A DNA stretch of 32,860 nt from an uncultured Tidjanibacter sp. Lineage in GTDB: Bacteria > Bacteroidota > Bacteroidia > Bacteroidales > Rikenellaceae. The notes below the pieces were generated by a model. The model was given only the letters and a program-made list of their open reading frames with translations. It was not told the DNA's origin and did no database searches. The stretch spans positions 1-32,860 of the forward strand of contig CAKUKW010000002.1 in NCBI GenBank assembly GCA_934663885.1, written 5' to 3'. The translations under genes and the position numbers were made by a program. Shown here one piece after another: positions 30,533-32,860 of the stretch; the stretch's first letter is position 1; every line of letters starts with the position of its first letter.

Positions 30533-30640
30533 AAGTTACTTACTATCAGTATAGAGATTTTGAAAATCAAATTTGAAGATGGTGTAATTTGACATCTTTT
30601 TAGTTTGATATTTTTATCTACTATATTATGTAAGTAACTT
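30533..30640 (-). ncRNA. Structured leader with 11-base inverted repeat and duplicated element
   Basis: AAGTTACTTAC (30533-30543) and GTAAGTAACTT (30630-30640) are a perfect inverted pair enclosing 86 bases, downstream of the 30.66 kb promoter. The inside contains a 23-base stretch (30595-30617) that recurs exactly at 32511-32533, plus related flanks. A folded 5' leader controlling the next gene is the simplest reading. Confidence 0.5.
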
Positions 30641-30652
30641 AACTTCATATTT

Positions 30653-30681
30653 AGGATAGCACAAGTCTTAGTGTTTGTCAA
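30653..30681 (-). promoter_or_regulatory. Promoter of the small basic gene
   Basis: Minus strand: TTGACA (30681-30676), 17-base spacer ending TGC, TATCCT (30658-30653). Partly inside the end of the upstream small gene. Confidence 0.78.
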
Positions 30682-30808
30682 GAACTGTTTTTGAAATTTC
30701 ATGGGGCTTGCCGAAAGCCGTGATATAATATATCTTATAAATGCCCTCTGAGTTTTCAAGCAGATAGGATTTACAAAATGGCTTTAAGAATTTAGAGATC
30801 AAATCCAT
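30668..30808 (-). CDS. Small hypothetical protein coupled to the wall hydrolase
   Basis: 46 residues, MDLISKFLKPFCKSYLLENSEG, ending SKTVLDKH. The ATG at 30808 follows the hydrolase stop by five bases, with GGAAGTGA upstream. Helical front, then YYITAFGKPHE. Its stop overlaps the next promoter's -35 region. Unknown role; not recognised. Confidence 0.5.
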   Translation of the reverse strand: MDLISKFLKPFCKSYLLENSEGIYKIYYITAFGKPHEISKTVLDKH

Positions 30809-30813
30809 GTTTA

Positions 30814-31452
30814 TCACTTCCAAGGCGCATAAAATTTTTGAGTTCCCCAAGTCCCAACATATTTTTGAGTATTGTGGAACGTGCCACGACAATATTTAGG
30901 CGCATAGAACCATAGGATAGGCTCATTAGTGATTCTGTATCCATCATCAAAGACAGTAGAAACAGCCTTAACTACATTGTTATAGGCTTTGGGAGATTCA
31001 GATTTCAAATTTGTTTTCCAGCCTGAGTATTGATATCTTTTGCGGACTTGAGAAGGTTGTAATCCATCACGCTTACAAGCGTTATAAAGACAGGTGGCAA
31101 CAGCCCATTGAGATTCGTAGCCATCATATCCAGCCTCTCCAGACACGATATTGATAAGTACTTGCCGTTCATAATCAGAGAGCTTGAAAGCAACAGGCTT
31201 TGGGGTCGGAGTAGGCGTAGGTGCGGGAGTTGGTGTTGGAATGACCGTAGGCATCGGTTCCATCTCAGGAGGAAGAGCCACTTCTTCGATTTTGATTTTC
31301 TGAGTGGAGATTTCATGCTCATAATATCCTTTAGGATAAGTATCGGCTAGACTTAGGCCAGAACAAGTTAGGATAGTAGTGACTACACAAGTAGCAATCA
31401 CAAACTTACGAGCGGGTTTCCGCTTTTGGGTAGAGATGTTAGAAGTAAACAT
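30814..31452 (-). CDS. Secreted cell-wall hydrolase, SleB/Hydrolase_2 type
   Basis: 212 residues. Basic front KRKPARKF, hydrophobic stretch VIATCVVTTILTCSGLSLAD (signal peptide), then a Pro/Thr spacer (TPTPAPTPTPTPKP), then the catalytic domain: ISGEAGY-like VSGEAGYDGYESQWAVATCLYNACK, SGWKT, WFYAPKYC, FHNTQKY. This is the PF07486 (CwlJ/SleB) order; Glu in SGEA is the likely catalytic residue. Distinct from the endolysin far downstream; probably virion- or surface-associated wall opening. Start 31452 has AAAGGA upstream; own promoter. Confidence 0.85.
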   Translation of the reverse strand: MFTSNISTQKRKPARKFVIATCVVTTILTCSGLSLADTYPKGYYEHEISTQKIKIEEVALPPEMEPMPTVIPTPTPAPTPTPTPKPVAFKLSDYERQVLINIVSGEAGYDGYESQWAVATCLYNACKRDGLQPSQVRKRYQYSGWKTNLKSESPKAYNNVVKAVSTVFDDGYRITNEPILWFYAPKYCRGTFHNTQKYVGTWGTQKFYAPWK

Positions 31453-31479
31453 CACTATCAGTCCTTTCTTAAGTTTTTT

Positions 31480-31868
31480 ATCGTAAAATTGGTTTTGAAA
31501 TCTTACGATTGTACCTATTGTAACACAAATGAAACAAAAAGTCAAGGAAAAGTTACAAACTGGTAACAAATAACATAATTTTTAGTAAAGTAACATTGGT
31601 TGTGTTACAATTCAAATTTCAATGTTACGATTTTGGTTTTGAAATCCGTAAGCCGTTTTTCGATTTGGATCTTGTGGGGCATTTATAAATTTGGAATTGG
31701 ATTTTGTAACTCGATTTTCATTTTGAAATTTGTGGTTCGTATATACACAACCCGATTTTCGATTTTAATTTTGTAGCTCATCCATATACAGATACATATA
31801 CAATAACAGATACAGTTACCATATACATACACAGCAACAGAAACAGCAACAGAAACATTTACACAAAC
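31480..31868. repeat. Degenerate repeat region (GATTTT.GTTTTGAAAT and CAGATACA-type units)
   Basis: Two low-complexity sets fill the gap between the hydrolase unit and its neighbour. About five imperfect units of the kind TTTTGAAATC..TA/..CGATTTT spread over 31480-31780, and CAGATACATATA / ACAGCAACAGAA microsatellite units occupy 31785-31860. The open frame on the minus strand here is only the repeat's shadow. No gene is visible between 31546 and 31868. Confidence 0.65.
31517..31545 (-). promoter_or_regulatory. Promoter of the wall hydrolase
   Basis: Minus strand: TTGACT (31545-31540), 17-base spacer ending TGT, TACAAT (31522-31517). Confidence 0.82.
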
Positions 31869-31907
31869 AAAAACGCCCACACTATCAAAAGCATGGGCGT
31901 TTTTTTT
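31869..31907. terminator. Bidirectional terminator
   Basis: AACGCCCA and TGGGCGTT with a 14-base loop; T8 follows on plus and TTTTTG on minus. Ends the unit of the 31971 gene. Confidence 0.85.
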
Positions 31908-31970
31908 GTCAGCTTAGTTCAAATGTGTACGTCCAGCTCAGTCCACCATTTGCAAAACTTGAAGTCTCCA

Positions 31971-32348
31971 TCATTCCTCCACTTTATATGCCGTGATTTC
32001 GGCTCGAAGTTCGTAGTAGTGTTCGTCATCAAAGCCAACACCATATTTTTTATTTGCGATTTCCCGAGCGTCATCAGTTACACTATAATCTAGATAGGTA
32101 CTTAGCACGACAGTTCGATCATCAATACACCCTTCGCCGCACACAGCAAGGGTTCGTTCGTTTTGCGCAAGCCAATAGACGATTTCTTTTTCATCGGTTA
32201 TGTTCTTAGAAGTGAACAGAGCAAAGTCATTGAAGATATCCAGCAACTGAACCATGTCGAGATTGTGGCGTTTGCAAACACATTCTGTGAACTTAAGGCC
32301 ATTTTCGTTCCAATCCTGTGAAAGGGAAAAGTCGTATTTGATTCTCAT
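31971..32348 (-). CDS. Hypothetical protein
   Basis: 125 residues, MRIKYDFSLSQDWNENGLKF, then CKRHNLDMVQLLDIFNDFALF, RTLAVCGEGCIDDRTVV and an acidic aromatic end (DDEHYYELRAEI). Alpha/beta, three cysteines. Not recognised. AAGGAGG fits ATG 32348, with a near-consensus promoter just before. Confidence 0.6.
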   Translation of the reverse strand: MRIKYDFSLSQDWNENGLKFTECVCKRHNLDMVQLLDIFNDFALFTSKNITDEKEIVYWLAQNERTLAVCGEGCIDDRTVVLSTYLDYSVTDDAREIANKKYGVGFDDEHYYELRAEITAYKVEE

Positions 32349-32378
32349 TTGGTTTTCCTCCTTGTTTTTGATGCTTAG

Positions 32379-32407
32379 ATGATACCACGTTGGCTTTGGC
32401 TTGTCAA
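32379..32407 (-). promoter_or_regulatory. Promoter of the 31971 gene
   Basis: Minus strand: TTGACA (32407-32402), 17-base spacer ending TGG, TATCAT (32384-32379). Confidence 0.82.
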
Positions 32408-32446
32408 TAGATTTTTTGAAAAATCCTACACAGAATCAATTTTAAG

Positions 32447-32477
32447 AAAAAATCTCTACTATGTACAGTAGAGATTT
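32447..32477 (-). terminator. Strong intrinsic terminator
   Basis: AAATCTCTACT and AGTAGAGATTT (11 pairs, 6-base loop); TTTTTTC follows on minus. It ends a transcript coming from the right end. Confidence 0.85.
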
Positions 32478-32860
32478 CAAATCAATATATGTTTGCCGTA
32501 TGATTTCATGTCTTTTTAGTTTGATATTTTTATTCTGTACTGATAGTATATATTATAGTATACTTGATTATGTTTTTGTAGCAGGAGATTTCGCATAACA
32601 CAAAAGCGAATAGATATATCTATCCATATCTACTACTAAGGTATATACATATATCCATACATACATATATACTATACTATTAATTGCCGGGGAAAATTTA
32701 AAAAACGCTTAACGTGTGTGCAGGATCTGGGGATTTTTCATTGAAAGAAAAGGCCGGTCAAAATTCGCTGGAAAAATTTTCCGAAAGCCAACTTCCAAAT
32801 CCTGGCTTTTCTGGCAGAAATTGGAAACGGTCCATGCCTTGCCAAACTTTACCATTTTTG
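32478..32860. other. Right-end stretch without a supportable gene
   Basis: AT-rich and palindromic TATATAC-type DNA at 32535-32690, then a more mixed segment to the edge. The 23-base duplicated element (32511-32533) precedes a TACTATAATATATACT stretch on minus that could be a -10 region. A short untranslated RNA ended by the 32447 terminator is possible; no open frame above about 50 codons is credible. Confidence 0.4.

Noticed and set aside
31683..31880. Minus-strand frame rich in Val, Cys and Ile
   Set aside because: It is translation of the CAGATACA-type microsatellite, lacking a ribosome site.
32708..32855. Possible short frames at the right edge
   Set aside because: About 48 codons or fewer, without a ribosome site or recognisable sequence, and the reading is not secure so near the edge.

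Overview
The window looks like part of a phage (or phage-plasmid) genome from a low-GC Firmicutes/Clostridia-type host. The sequence is AT-rich, ribosome sites are of the AGGAGG/GAGGTG kind, and the lysis, replication and recombination genes are of phage type. Every gene I can support lies on the minus strand, so transcription runs from high to low coordinates. No capsid, portal, terminase or tail-tube genes are present; they must lie outside. The left edge cuts a holin gene.

Layout in the direction of transcription. (1) 32.86-29.2 kb: a repeat-rich right end, a small unknown gene, a secreted SleB-type wall hydrolase, small genes, then a candidate replication origin (five iteron-like repeats at 29.9-30.06 kb) in front of a winged-helix initiator-like gene. 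(2) 29.1-26.8 kb: three tandem promoters, three tRNA genes, a 20-residue micro-gene, an HNH-type endonuclease, HU and a small gene. (3) 26.7-17.6 kb: tyrosine recombinase, then a long operon with an SSB-like protein carrying an acidic tip, a RecA/Sak4-like ATPase, a DnaB-like helicase, several small genes and a beta-CASP metallo-beta-lactamase nuclease. (4) 17.5-11.3 kb: small genes, a cysteine-desulfurase-like enzyme, a DnaG-type primase and about ten short accessory genes, several with cysteine-pair zinc motifs. (5) 11.2-5.6 kb and 2.4-0.3 kb: seven paralogous DUF6273-like surface or tail-tip genes. They are split by a block holding an unknown gene, a DUF4376-like tail accessory gene, a CmpB-like membrane gene and a modular endolysin. 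The holin gene ends the window.

The most unusual feature is the seven-gene array. Along the transcript, copies with a long G tract in the coding sequence alternate strictly with copies that lack one (G8, none, G11, none, G8, none, G10). The G11 copy is out of frame by exactly one base, and one copy without a G tract is out of frame by one base at an A8 tract. This looks like a phase-variable bank of receptor-binding or adhesin proteins.

Thirteen near-consensus promoters (TTGACA, a 17-base spacer, TGN before a TATAAT-like box) all point the same way, and nearly every transcription unit starts with one. The phage therefore appears to use host sigma-A polymerase. The replication genes (initiator, primase, helicase, SSB-like protein, Sak4-like ATPase) together with the repeats suggest self-directed replication. 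The recombinase suggests a temperate or multimer-resolving lifestyle.
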